DNA of 10,392 bases from JACVRX01 sp035697245 (GCA_035697245.1 DASSDH010000155.1:1-10392), one strand, 5' to 3'; counted from the stretch's first letter, positions 1 to 7,147 are shown. Translations and numbers: made by a program. The notes: a model not told the origin generated them from the sequence alone.

Positions 1-315
1 CAGCCGCTCGGCGGCGACTGCGCCTTCGACGCCTTCCATTGCGCCGCGCTCGGCGTCGTCATCGAGCGAAGTGGTGCCCGCGGCTACCGGTCGGCCCTGC
101 TCGAAGCGGGCACCGCCATGGGCCGCCTCCAACTCGCCGCCTACGCCCTCGCCGACGGCGCCAGCGGCATCACCTTCTACGACGACGAGGTGTCCGCCTT
201 CCTCCGAACCCAAGCGTCCCCCATGCTGGTCACCACCGTGGGCGTACCCGACTACCGGCCCCGCCCTGGCAAACGCCCCGCCGAGATGCAGCGGCTACGT
301 GTCCAGCTCACCTGA
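1..315 (+). CDS. SagB/nitroreductase-family flavoprotein, C-terminal part only
   Basis: The frame is open from the first base and ends at TGA 313-315, giving the last 104 residues of a protein whose start lies outside the window. The segment reads like the C-terminal half of a SagB/ThcOx-type nitroreductase domain: an ALGVVIERSG strand, then an EAGTAMGRLQLAAYAL helix, then GASGITFYDDEV and a final strand PMLVTTVGVPDYR followed by a basic, proline-rich tail. Members of this family bind FMN and oxidise azoline rings in peptide natural products or carry out related reductions; many actinobacterial members have no known substrate. The flavin-binding N-terminus is not visible, so the exact subfamily is uncertain. 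No partner gene of a peptide-modification cluster appears downstream; the next gene is 600 bases away. Confidence 0.7.
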   Translation, partial: QPLGGDCAFDAFHCAALGVVIERSGARGYRSALLEAGTAMGRLQLAAYALADGASGITFYDDEVSAFLRTQASPMLVTTVGVPDYRPRPGKRPAEMQRLRVQLT

Positions 316-786
316 GCCGCGCCACGGTCAACCCGTCCGCCCCGCCAGCGGGCCCGGAACCATCTGCAGACACGAGCGCCCCAACGGCACACCCGATGCA
401 CACCCCCCCGTCGAGCAATCTGGGGACAACCACGGTGAGCACCGATCGCCGGTTCCGCGTGCGGTTGACGCTGCTCGCCGCGCGTTTTGTGTGCCGGCGG
501 ACCAGCGATCTGGGCGTCGTAGATCCAAGCGCACCCTCGGCGCGCGATCCGGGGCTGCGTCATCGGGCGCGTTCGACCTCCCCTAGTGCTACGCGGCATT
601 GGTGGTCTTCCACAGCCCGTTTGACGCGGACGGACGGCTCCTTTGGCCCCGGTCGCTCCGACCGCCCAGACGGCGGTCGTCGAGATGGCGACGGGACTGT
701 CATCACCGCCGTGCGCTTCGCTCGGGAGTGCGACCAACATGCATGGCCTCGTTCGCGGACGGGAGCGATGAATCCCTGGCCCCGAG

Positions 787-812
787 CCCGTCTAGTACGG
801 GTGAGGTCTCAC
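787..812 (+). promoter_or_regulatory. Two adjacent small inverted repeats upstream of the DUF899 gene
   Basis: CCCGT/ACGGG (787-791 and 797-801, loop CTAGT) is followed directly by GTGAG-GT-CTCAC (801-812). The second is a compact dyad of the size bound by dimeric repressors. It lies about 100 bases before the start at 913. A role as operator is inference from position only. Confidence 0.25.
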
Positions 813-895
813 GCTCTCGCCGATGCCACCCGCGTGAAGAGCCTCGACATCCCCGTCCAGGGCCGCCACAAGGAGGGAGCCCCGCGACGGGGTCG

Positions 896-906
896 AAGGA
901 GGGAGG
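896..906 (+). promoter_or_regulatory. Strong Shine-Dalgarno for the DUF899 gene
   Basis: AAGGAGG at 896-902, running into GGGAGG at 901-906, sits 6 to 10 bases before ATG 913 and fixes the start of the gene. A second AAGGAGGGA occurs at 870-878, upstream of a small CCCCG/CGGGG hairpin (880-884 with 888-892), but no start codon follows it at a useful distance. Confidence 0.75.
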
Positions 907-912
907 CGTGCC

Positions 913-1652
913 ATGAGCATGACATTTCCAGGCGAATCAGCGGAGTACCGAGCCGCGCGCGATCACCTGCTCCAACGGGAGATCGAGCTGCGCCGCGCCA
1001 TGGAGAAGGTGGCTGAAGCGAGACGGGGGCTTCCCCCAGGCGCAGTCGTCCCCGAGGACTACGTCTTCCAGGGAGCGGGTGCGGACGGCGCCCCGACCGA
1101 GGTGCGGTTGTCGGAGCTGTTCGCGCCCGGCAGGACTCGCTCGTGATCTACAACTTCATGTTTCCCCGCTATTCCGGCGACGACCGGCCCGGGCCGCCGG
1201 GCGGCCAGACCGCGCTGCTGCCGCTGAAGGAGGGCCCGTGTCCGTCGTGCACGGCCATGCTCGACCAGCTTGACGGCGCCGCCGAGTACGTCTCCCAGCA
1301 GCTCAACCTCGCGGTGGTAGCCAAGTCCCCGGTGCCGAGAATCCTCACTTTCGCCGAGGAGCGCGGCTGGCGACGGCTGCGGCTGCTGTCCTGGGCCGGC
1401 AACAACTTCAAGCGCGACTACCACGCCGAGACCGCCGAGGGCGACCAGATGCCCATGCTGAACGTGTTCCACCGCGACGGTGACGTGATCCGCCACTTCT
1501 GGAGCACGGAGCTTCTCTACGCCCCCACCGACCCCGGACAGGATCCCCGTCACGTCGGCACCCTCGAGCCGCTCTGGAATCTCTTCGATCTGACCCCCGA
1601 CGGACGCCGACTCGACTGGGAAGAACAGCTGAGCTACCAACCGCCGACATGA
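913..1652 (+). pseudogene. DUF899 family thioredoxin-like protein, frameshifted
   Basis: Two pieces make one DUF899 protein. Frame 1 (913-1131) gives the typical N-terminus MSMTFPGESAEYRAARDHLL through LSELFAPG. Frame 3 continues with DSLVIYNFMFPRY and runs to TGA 1650-1652. The family normally reads FAPGKDSLVIYNFMFPR, so one base is missing between 1131 and 1132 (GGCAAGGAC read as GGCAGGAC); as given, frame 1 stops at 1144-1146. Repaired length is 246 residues, normal for the family. The repaired protein has a thioredoxin-like CPSC motif at residues 110-113 and the conserved LSWAGNNFKRDYHAE and WSTELLYAP blocks. DUF899 proteins are cytoplasmic thioredoxin-fold proteins of unsettled function, probably redox-related. 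A separate start at GTG 1143 would lack the N-terminal helix. It stands alone, with a strong ribosome site. Either a recent mutation or a sequencing error explains the break. Confidence 0.85.
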
Positions 1653-1661
1653 GCTGATCAC

Positions 1662-1684
1662 GCCCGTTCCGCTCGGGCAACGGG
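1662..1684 (+). terminator. Possible terminator hairpin after the DUF899 gene
   Basis: Ten bases after the stop codon, GCCCG (1662-1666) can pair with CGGGC (1674-1678), or CCCGTT (1663-1668) with AACGGG (1679-1684). There is no T-run. The position is right, but the stem is short. Confidence 0.35.
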
Positions 1685-2136
1685 ACCAAGCCGTCCACCG
1701 GGCAGCGACCACAACTCGATCACCTACACCGCGTCCGCCTCGGAGGCGGCGTCGAGAGGATGGTCGGCGGCAACGCCCACGTTGGGGACAGCTCGTGCAC
1801 GGCTCCGTGCTCCGCCCCCGGCTGGTCCGCGAGGGCGCCGAGCGACGCGCATCCGTGCCGTCAACCCCGGCCGTGGCGGTGCCCCGGGCCCCCGCGATCT
1901 CGTCCCGCACCGCGTCGGCCGAAGCCCGGTCGATCGGCGACCACGACCCTCATGCCCTCGGCCCACACTGCTGCCCCCGCCAACGACCACGGCGGCTCCT
2001 CTATGTTCTGATGCATCCCCTCGGTCGGGCTCGCCCGACGGTTCTTGGCCGACGCGACGACGGGCGGCTAGAGCAGGACCATGCGCCGGCCCGTTGAGCT
2101 TCCGGGCTCGGGGTGGGCGGCGTGCTGGGAGGTGCC
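1685..2136. other. Intergenic stretch before the GH43 gene
   Basis: No gene is recognised on either strand. The open frame that runs into the glycosidase domain from 1782 is low-complexity Arg/Pro/Gly before about 2208 and is not treated as coding. The one structured element is a perfect 7-bp inverted repeat, GTCGGGC at 2024-2030 and GCCCGAC at 2033-2039, about 100 bases before the glycosidase start. It could be an operator or a weak terminator. Confidence 0.4.
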
Positions 2137-3173
2137 ATGCGACGTGGGGTGGTGGCGGCGGGAGCCGTGGTCCTGGTCCGTGTGGTCGGGATCGTCGTGG
2201 CGTCCAGGGCGACCGCTGCGATGGCGTCACGCTCCGGTCGGGTGCGACCGCTGACGTGGAGGTCGGGGCGCGGCCGCGGATCGGGGGTGGCGGCCTGGGC
2301 GGGCTGCGCCGGGCGTTCAGCAACGAGCAGGTCGCCTACTGCGACGACTTCGCCGATCCCTACGTGCTCGTCGTCGACGACGTCCGCCACGCCTACTCGA
2401 CGAGCAGCGGCGGCCTGCACGTGCCGGTGCTCACGGCGGGCACCGTGTTCCGGTCCGCGTCCCGGCACGAGGCGCTGCCAACGCTGCCCCGCTGGGCGGC
2501 GCAGAACGCCTTACGTGTCTGGGCGCCCAGCGTGCTGGGACGCGGCGAGGGATACGTCCTCTACTACACCGTCGGGGCCGCCGACGGCCGACAGTGCATC
2601 TCCGTGGCGACGTCCCAGCGCCCGGATGGCCCGTTCGTCGACCGATCCACTGGCCCGTTCGTGTGCCCAACGTCCGGCGGCGCGATCGACCCGAGCCCGT
2701 TCGTCGCCGAGGACGGGCGCGCCTTCCTGCAATGGAAGGACCTCGAGGAGGGCGTCATCGTCGCGTCGGAACTCGCGGGTGACGGCCTCGGCCTCACGGG
2801 TGGGGTCCATGCGCTCACTGGCGCCGATCAGGCGTGGGAGGCGGGCGTCGTCGAAGGGCCCTCGATGGTGGCAGACCGCGGCCGGTACCACCTCTTCTAC
2901 TCGGCGAACGACTGGCGGACCGCGAACTACGCGGTCGGCCAGGCAGTGTGCGAGACACCACTTGGTCCCTGCGAGAAGCCGACGGCACGGCCATGGCTCG
3001 CTTCATCCGACCGTGCCCAGGGCCCCGGCGGGCCGGAGGTGTTCCGCGACTCGAACGGGCTCTGGATGGTGGTCCACGCCTGGGTCGGCGGCCGGGTCGG
3101 CTACCCGGACGGCGCTCGCAACCTCTTCGTGCTGCGCCTCGCGTTCACCGAGGCGGGCCCCGTCGCGGCGTAA
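2137..3173 (+). CDS. Glycoside hydrolase family 43 protein, exported; apparent one-base frameshift near 2207
   Basis: The frame ending at TAA 3171-3173 encodes a GH43 five-bladed propeller. The three expected acids are visible, numbered on the repaired protein: general base D74 in FADPYV, pKa modulator D185 in AIDPSPF, and general acid E240 in VVEGPSM. GH43 enzymes are mostly arabinofuranosidases or xylosidases acting on plant polysaccharides; the substrate cannot be told here. GGGAGG at 2127-2132 precedes ATG 2137, which opens a signal or anchor sequence in frame 1 (MRRGVVAAGAVVLVRVVGIV). Restoring one G in the run 2207-2209 joins VVAS-R to GDRCDG of the catalytic frame, giving 345 residues. 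Without that G the catalytic frame has no good start; GTG 2256 is the fallback and would be unexported. A rare TTA leucine codon lies at 2511-2513. No transporter or sugar regulator is adjacent. Confidence 0.8.
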
Positions 3174-3480
3174 GCCACGCCCGGGACCACACTGGCGCGG
3201 CGAGCCACCGGTCGCCCGACTGGGATCCAGCGGACGCTGATCACCGACCTCCCTGGTCACGCTGGCAGGCGCGGCTGCCACAGAGCCCGCCGGGTGCATG
3301 ACCTGCTCCATACACCGATTCGGTGCGCTCGACCGCCCAGCGTGGAACGCCGGCAATCTGGGGGACGGAGGCGGTCTCGTCGACGTCGTTATGGGCGGGT
3401 AGGCGACGATCGAGCCGTCGATCTAGCGCGAGTGGTTGTCCGGGCATGACGCTAAATGGTCGGTGCCCTCCCACATCCCC
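3174..3480. other. Intergenic stretch after the GH43 gene
   Basis: No gene is supported. The minus strand contains a phrase resembling the RRWVVERT motif of IS5-type transposases (PRWAVERTESV, around 3320-3350), but nothing around it fits a transposase, so I do not call one. Confidence 0.4.
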
Positions 3481-3481
3481 A

Positions 3482-3597
3482 GGCTCAGGGGCCGTTCTAC
3501 CACCTGAGCCCACCGGTTGTTCGGGTGGACTCGCCCGAAAGCCCGGAAGAAGCGCTGAGCCGCCCGAGGCTGCGGCCTCGGGAAGTCGGGGCGGCTC
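3482..3597 (-). terminator. Cluster of three hairpins beyond the end of the small minus-strand gene
   Basis: Three inverted repeats lie in 116 bases: GGCTCAGG (3482-3489) with CCTGAGCC (3503-3510), loop 13; TTCGGG (3520-3525) with CCCGAA (3534-3539), loop 8; and a large two-part hairpin in which CCCGAGGC (3563-3570) pairs with GCCTCGGG (3575-3582) while GAGCCG (3557-3562) pairs with CGGCTC (3592-3597). The last starts 14 bases after the stop of the gene at 3611-3844. On the minus strand it is followed by AGCGCTTCTTCC, a weak pyrimidine tract. A terminator for that gene, possibly also for the facing GH43 gene, is the simplest reading. Confidence 0.55.
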
Positions 3598-3610
3598 GGG
3601 CGACCGGCGA

Positions 3611-3844
3611 TCAGCCCGTGCTCTCACTGCTGCTGGCATCGTCTCCCGGCTTCACCGCCCGGACGTAGTCGCGGAACCCGACGTCGTCCTCCTCAACGGT
3701 CACCGACCGCAGGTGCTTGCCGAACGTGACCCGGGCCTTGATCAACGCCTCGTCGGGGACGCCCTCGATGGAAGCGACGAACTGCCTGAGGTCGCCCAGG
3801 GACATCCTGCGATTGGCCGGCCTGCCAGTGATTGTGCGTCTCAT
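3611..3844 (-). CDS. Small conserved hypothetical protein, divergent from the BldD-like gene
   Basis: A 77-residue protein with balanced composition, unlike the Arg/Pro-rich chance frames around it. The core MSLGDLRQFVASIEGVPDEA, then LIKARVTFGKHLRSVTVEEDD, looks like a helix followed by beta strands, and the C-terminal tail is Ser/Asp-rich and probably disordered. I recall similar small uncharacterised proteins in actinomycetes but cannot assign a Pfam family. The ATG at 3842-3844 overlaps by two bases the ATG of the divergent regulator. ATG at residue 14 (before SLGDL) is an alternative start. No good ribosome site precedes either, so a leaderless transcript is possible. No signal peptide or membrane segment is seen. 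Its placement suggests a link with the regulator; function unknown. Confidence 0.6.
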   Translation of the reverse strand: MRRTITGRPANRRMSLGDLRQFVASIEGVPDEALIKARVTFGKHLRSVTVEEDDVGFRDYVRAVKPGDDASSSESTG

Positions 3845-4370
3845 GGGCCCAATCGTCCCACCGCGAAAGGCGACGCGACGCGAGGCGGCCTGGAAGCCGG
3901 GATCGGACCACGAATTCAGGGCATCGGTTCTGGGAGCCTACGAACGCGGCGAACGGGCGATCTCGGTGCCCCGGCGCCAGCGGCTCGCCCGGTTTTACCG
4001 CGTTCCCGTCGACCGAATGCTGCCCCGCGACGACGAGCTGGGCCTCCCTTCGGCCAACGGGGACGCCCCGGTGGCCGATCCGACCCATTGGGTAGCCAGC
4101 CGTCCCGTAACCCTGGACCTACCCGCCGTCGAGCAGGTCGGGGGATACGAGGGCGAGATGCTCAATCGGTACGTACGCCTGATCCAATGGCAGCGGGGCG
4201 ACTACAACGGCCGCATGCTCACCATCCGGCGCGACGACCGGCGAACGGTCGCATGCATCCTCGAGTGCCATCTGGAGCAGGTGCCAGCCCGGCTCGACAG
4301 CCTCGGGCTCCTCCTGGTCCCTAAGGTCCTCGCGGCACGCGGGCGGTGGGCTCGGGGCCCCGACCGATAG
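3843..4370 (+). CDS. BldD-like XRE-family regulator with c-di-GMP-binding motif; shortened HTH
   Basis: From ATG 3843 the protein has 175 residues, close to BldD (about 167). Residues 28-62 (SVLGAYERGERAISVPRRQR, then LARFYRVPVDRMLPR) match the second half of the BldD helix-turn-helix domain. The C-terminal domain has RYVRLIQWQRGDYNGRMLTI and then RRDD. R118-G-D120, eight residues, then R129-R-D-D132 fits RxD-x8-RxxD, the signature with which BldD binds tetrameric c-di-GMP. BldD represses developmental genes in streptomycetes, and c-di-GMP drives its dimerisation on DNA. Against BldD, the N-terminal domain seems about five residues short between KATRREAAW and SDHEF, where the SLHxVE helix should be, so DNA binding may be impaired. 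No ribosome site precedes ATG 3843; in-frame starts further upstream (GTG 3828, ATG 3717) would lie inside the opposite gene. Other BldD-like paralogues remain possible. Confidence 0.8.
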   Translation: MGPIVPPRKATRREAAWKPGSDHEFRASVLGAYERGERAISVPRRQRLARFYRVPVDRMLPRDDELGLPSANGDAPVADPTHWVASRPVTLDLPAVEQVGGYEGEMLNRYVRLIQWQRGDYNGRMLTIRRDDRRTVACILECHLEQVPARLDSLGLLLVPKVLAARGRWARGPDR

Positions 4371-4406
4371 AGGCGACGGACCACGACACCGTTGCCGACA
4401 TCGCTC

Positions 4407-4484
4407 CCCTCGACCTCGCTGACGTGAGGTGTCCACCTCGAGGGCGCGACGCCTTGCGGCACCTGTGTCGTAAGCGAGCGACAC
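4407..4484. terminator. Hairpins between convergent regulator and kinase genes
   Basis: CCCTCGA (4407-4413) can pair with TCGAGGG (4438-4444), enclosing or competing with GAGGTG (4426-4431)/CACCTC (4434-4439). A further stem GTGTCG (4465-4470)/CGACAC (4479-4484) follows. They lie in the 220-base gap between two genes that end facing each other, where a two-way terminator is expected. No T-run is present, as is usual in high-GC actinomycetes. Confidence 0.45.
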
Positions 4485-4590
4485 GGCCGCCCAGGTCGCC
4501 ACCTCGCTACACGGGCCGCTAACGCTGACAAAACTGTGCCGCCAGGCAGTCCCGCCAGTCTCGATCTCGGCGTGAGACTTGTGCTGCGGC

Positions 4591-5925
4591 TCAGCGGACG
4601 TCCCGGAGGACCTCGATGGCGGCCTGCGCGATCAGGGGTTCGAGCTTGGCCTCGTCGACCCATTTCGAGATCTCCTCGATGGCGTTTGCCGCCTCCTCGA
4701 CCCGCTTCTCCGCTGTCTCCCGCTGTACTTTCTGGAGCTTGTCGAGCAGGTCGAGCCCCTTCTCGCCGTAGGCCTCAGGCGGGCCGGCGGCGAGCGCGAC
4801 TGTCAAGTCGGCGATGGTCGCCGGTCCCGGCGGGGCTGTCGGGGCTGTGGTGGCTGTCATCGAGCTCGATGCTGAGGCTGATGTCGACGTCGAGGAGGGC
4901 GTCTGGTTGGCCTGCTGGGCGGGATCTTCGCCCCCGTTGACGAGCGCCGCCGAGAGAACGCCGGCGAGGAAGAGGAGCGCGATCCCGGCGAGCAGGGCTT
5001 CGAACCATCGCCGCGGGCGCACTCCGGAGGCAGGCACCGCCGCCGCCATCGTGTCGGTGGGGGCGATGAGCGTTCGCTCGCGCTGGGTCATCGATGTGGT
5101 ACAAGCCACGGAGGCGAGGGCAGGCGACGTGATGGCTGCACGCATGGCGGCGGCGTCGGGGTAGCGGTCGCGGGGCGCCTTCGCGAGCGCTCGTATGACC
5201 GCGGTCGCCAAAGCCGCACTGAGGCCAGGCCGCGTGGTGAGCGGCGGCACGGGCTCCTGCTGGTGGGCCAGGACGGTGGCAAGTGGCGTGTCACCGGTGA
5301 ACGGGGGAGCGCCCGCCAGCATCTCGTAGAGCACCAGCCCCACGGCGTAGATATCAGAGGCCGGTGTCGCCGCCCGGCCTGCGGCCTGCTCGGGCGAGAG
5401 ATACTGGGGCGTGCCGACGACCTCGCCCGTCATCGTCAGCGCCGCAGTGACCGCGCCCACGCTCTTGGCGATACCGAAGTCGGTGAGCTTGGCGGACCCG
5501 TCAGGGGCCAGCAGAATGTTGCCGGGCTTGACATCGCGGTGGACCAGTCCCCGGACGTGGCCGGCTTCCAGCGCGCCGAGGACCTCGCTCGCGATGGTTA
5601 GCGCATGCGTGGGATCCAGCGGTCCGCGCTCGGCGAGAAGGTCAGCCAGGGTGGGCCCGTCGACGAGTTCCATGGCGATATAGAGAAGACCGTTGTCCTC
5701 GCCGGTGTCGTATACCGTGACGGCGTTGGGGTGGGAGACGCTCGCCGCCGATCTGGCCTCACGTACGAACCGCTCGCGAGTGGCGGGATCGCTCGCGGTC
5801 GCGTCGAGGAGCTTCATCGCTACCCGCCGGCCAAGTCGTCGGTCGATCGCCTCGACCACCCGGGCCATCCCTCCCGACCCGCGCTCGCGCCCGAGCTCAT
5901 AGCGACCTGCGATCACGCCCCCCAT
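4591..5925 (-). CDS. Transmembrane Ser/Thr protein kinase (Hanks type, Pkn-like)
   Basis: A 444-residue kinase from ATG 5925. TTG 5934, three codons upstream, has GAGGTGG at 5950-5944 at a better distance and is a possible start. Residues 1-265 form a complete kinase domain: glycine loop GSGGMARV (16-23), lysine K38, helix-C E56, catalytic HRDVKPGN (129-136), DFG (149-151), activation-loop threonines T164 and T166, GTPQYLSPEQ (171-180). All catalytic residues are present, so it should be active and autophosphorylate. A juxtamembrane stretch leads to one membrane segment (about 308-329, WFEALLAGIALLFLAGVL). Outside lie a Ser/Thr/Ala-rich linker (about 333-370) and a helical, charged 70-residue domain ending the protein. 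There are no PASTA repeats, so it is not PknB-like; the outer domain probably senses something unknown. It converges on the BldD-like gene; no phosphatase or FHA gene is adjacent. Confidence 0.93.
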   Translation of the reverse strand: MGGVIAGRYELGRERGSGGMARVVEAIDRRLGRRVAMKLLDATASDPATRERFVREARSAASVSHPNAVTVYDTGEDNGLLYIAMELVDGPTLADLLAERGPLDPTHALTIASEVLGALEAGHVRGLVHRDVKPGNILLAPDGSAKLTDFGIAKSVGAVTAALTMTGEVVGTPQYLSPEQAAGRAATPASDIYAVGLVLYEMLAGAPPFTGDTPLATVLAHQQEPVPPLTTRPGLSAALATAVIRALAKAPRDRYPDAAAMRAAITSPALASVACTTSMTQRERTLIAPTDTMAAAVPASGVRPRRWFEALLAGIALLFLAGVLSAALVNGGEDPAQQANQTPSSTSTSASASSSMTATTAPTAPPGPATIADLTVALAAGPPEAYGEKGLDLLDKLQKVQRETAEKRVEEAANAIEEISKWVDEAKLEPLIAQAAIEVLRDVR

Positions 5926-6620
5926 CGAGGACAAAGCCTAGGGCCACCTCACACGGGCGCCGGAGTTCGAAGACCTGCCATCCAAAGGTGTCGACTGTGG
6001 AAGCCACGTCGCCGACTACCTGCCCGAGCGGGACCGGCCGCGTTCCGCAATTCGGACGCCTCGAAGCGCGACAGCCATCTCCACAGTGGCCGCCCCTGTC
6101 GCCAAAGCTCGATGCACAGAAAGCCCGAGCGAGCTTCGTCCTTTGGCTGCCAAGCCATCCGACCACAACGACGGCTGCGGTTCGCATCGACAACTCCGAT
6201 GGCCAGGAGTCCGATCAGATGCTCCAGCCAATCCCACCACAGCGGGTGTCCCATAACCCGCGCCCATAGCCGGCGCCGCTGCGCCCCCATGTGCCGTTAC
6301 ACGGGCGCTTGCGATCGCGAGCATCCCGGTCGTCGCGCCGATTCTTCCCGGCGCACAGATCCGTGCATGGGACCCAGAGGATCGTGTGGTGGCCCCAGAG
6401 GAGGGCGTACCGGATCGGCATCGTTCGGCTTGGGACGTCGCCGGAGACGACCGCAAATATCGCCGCGCCAGAATGACGTCGGCTCGAGCCCGACAGCCGC
6501 GCCCGGTCAGCGCTTCTGCCCCGGTCGATGGCCCACGGGAGCCGAGCAGATCGACCGATCCCGCTCGGATGGGCAGCGGCTGAATGTCGCCCGCGGCGGG
6601 CAATGTGCGCTTCGGCGATG

Positions 6621-6830
6621 TTACGAACTGGGCGTAAGCCTGTAGTGGAGTTGCAGGACCGGGATGCTCCACAGATTGAGCGCGTGGTCGGTTCTGAGCG
6701 TGCCCTCGTCATCGACATAGACGCGAAACTGCTCAGCAAGCGGCACGCGCCGCACCCAAGCACGCGTGTCATTCCGGACGATCAGATACGCGCCATCGCT
6801 GCCATGGCTAGCGATCGGCGAGGTGAGCAC
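6621..6830 (-). CDS. Short hypothetical protein, possibly the 3' remnant of a larger gene
   Basis: A 69-residue frame from GTG 6830 to the stop at 6621. The sequence reads like a folded domain (IVRNDTRAWVRRVPLAEQF, then RVYVDDEGTLRTDHALNLW and IPVLQLHYRL), with alternating strands, unlike the chance frames nearby. An in-frame TAG at 6846-6848 blocks any extension upstream, and no ribosome site lies before the GTG (the nearest GGAGG is about 25 bases away). A truncated 3' end of an older gene is therefore as likely as a real small gene. I do not recognise the family. Confidence 0.35.
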   Translation of the reverse strand: MLTSPIASHGSDGAYLIVRNDTRAWVRRVPLAEQFRVYVDDEGTLRTDHALNLWSIPVLQLHYRLTPSS

Positions 6831-6856
6831 ACGTGCGCCGGTCGACTAACTGCCTC

Positions 6857-6888
6857 CGGGGGTGGCCTCCGGCCAGACTTGACCCCCG
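6857..6888. repeat. Nested inverted repeat
   Basis: CGGGGGT (6857-6863) pairs with ACCCCCG (6882-6888), and inside it TGGCC (6863-6867) pairs with GGCCA (6871-6875). It is a compact GC-rich hairpin between the reductase end (7148) and the small frame at 6830. It may end transcription from the reductase gene, although it lies 260 bases beyond that stop. Confidence 0.35.
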
Positions 6889-7147
6889 CTACGGCGACGA
6901 CGCGCGCCGCACACAGGCCCCAACCCCCACAAACCACCAGCCCCCCACCCGAACATCTCCTTGACACGGCACGACTCCTTCAGGGATGCCGATCGGTGCC
7001 CATGCTGCGGACCACTGCGCACGGCGAGCCCGCGGCGGCGGTCTACCCGCGCGGCAAGGCGTATGGGGTCTTGGTGCTCACCGTCGCCGGGCCGAAGATC
7101 CCCGGGTCTCGGTGTTCGCCGGTCCCTGCCTGCTCGCGGCGTTCGGC

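Larger units (their letters stand above)
316..912. other. Intergenic stretch without a recognisable gene
   Basis: Long open frames exist on both strands here, but they are rich in Arg, Pro and Ser, overlap each other, resemble no family I know, and look like by-products of high GC. I see no tRNA or transposase. The only structured part is the last 130 bases before the DUF899 gene, described separately. Confidence 0.5.
5935..7147. other. Long stretch (1.2 kb) with little recognisable coding content
   Basis: Apart from the small frame at 6621-6830 no gene is supported. GC content and codon bias look more relaxed than in the neighbours. On the minus strand, short protein-like phrases sit in different frames (for example FAVVSGDVPSRTMPIRYALL near 6410 and MGHPLWWDWLEHLIGLLAIG near 6240), as expected from a decayed gene with several frameshifts, perhaps for a membrane protein. 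On the plus strand GKAYGVLVLTVAGP near 7080 is similar in kind. None can be assigned to a family. The first part must hold the kinase promoter, which I cannot locate. Confidence 0.4.

Noticed and set aside
39..1016. A 325-residue plus-strand open frame spanning the nitroreductase end, the gap and the DUF899 start
   Set aside because: It is Arg/Pro/Ser-rich, matches nothing, and overlaps two recognisable genes in other frames.
1120..1146. Programmed ribosomal frameshift in the DUF899 gene
   Set aside because: There is no slippery heptamer or downstream structure, and other members of the family do not use frameshifting; a simple one-base loss explains it.
1782..2207. N-terminal extension of the GH43 protein in its own frame
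   Set aside because: The translated extension is low-complexity, whereas a proper ribosome site and signal sequence are present in frame 1 at 2137.
3241..3480. Possible transposase remnant on the minus strand, suggested by PRWAVERT
   Set aside because: Only a few residues resemble the motif, the flanks do not fit, and no terminal inverted repeats or target duplication were found.
5605..6645. A 346-residue plus-strand open frame opposite the kinase start
   Set aside because: Its first third is antisense to the conserved kinase domain and the rest is Arg/Ser-rich without family features.
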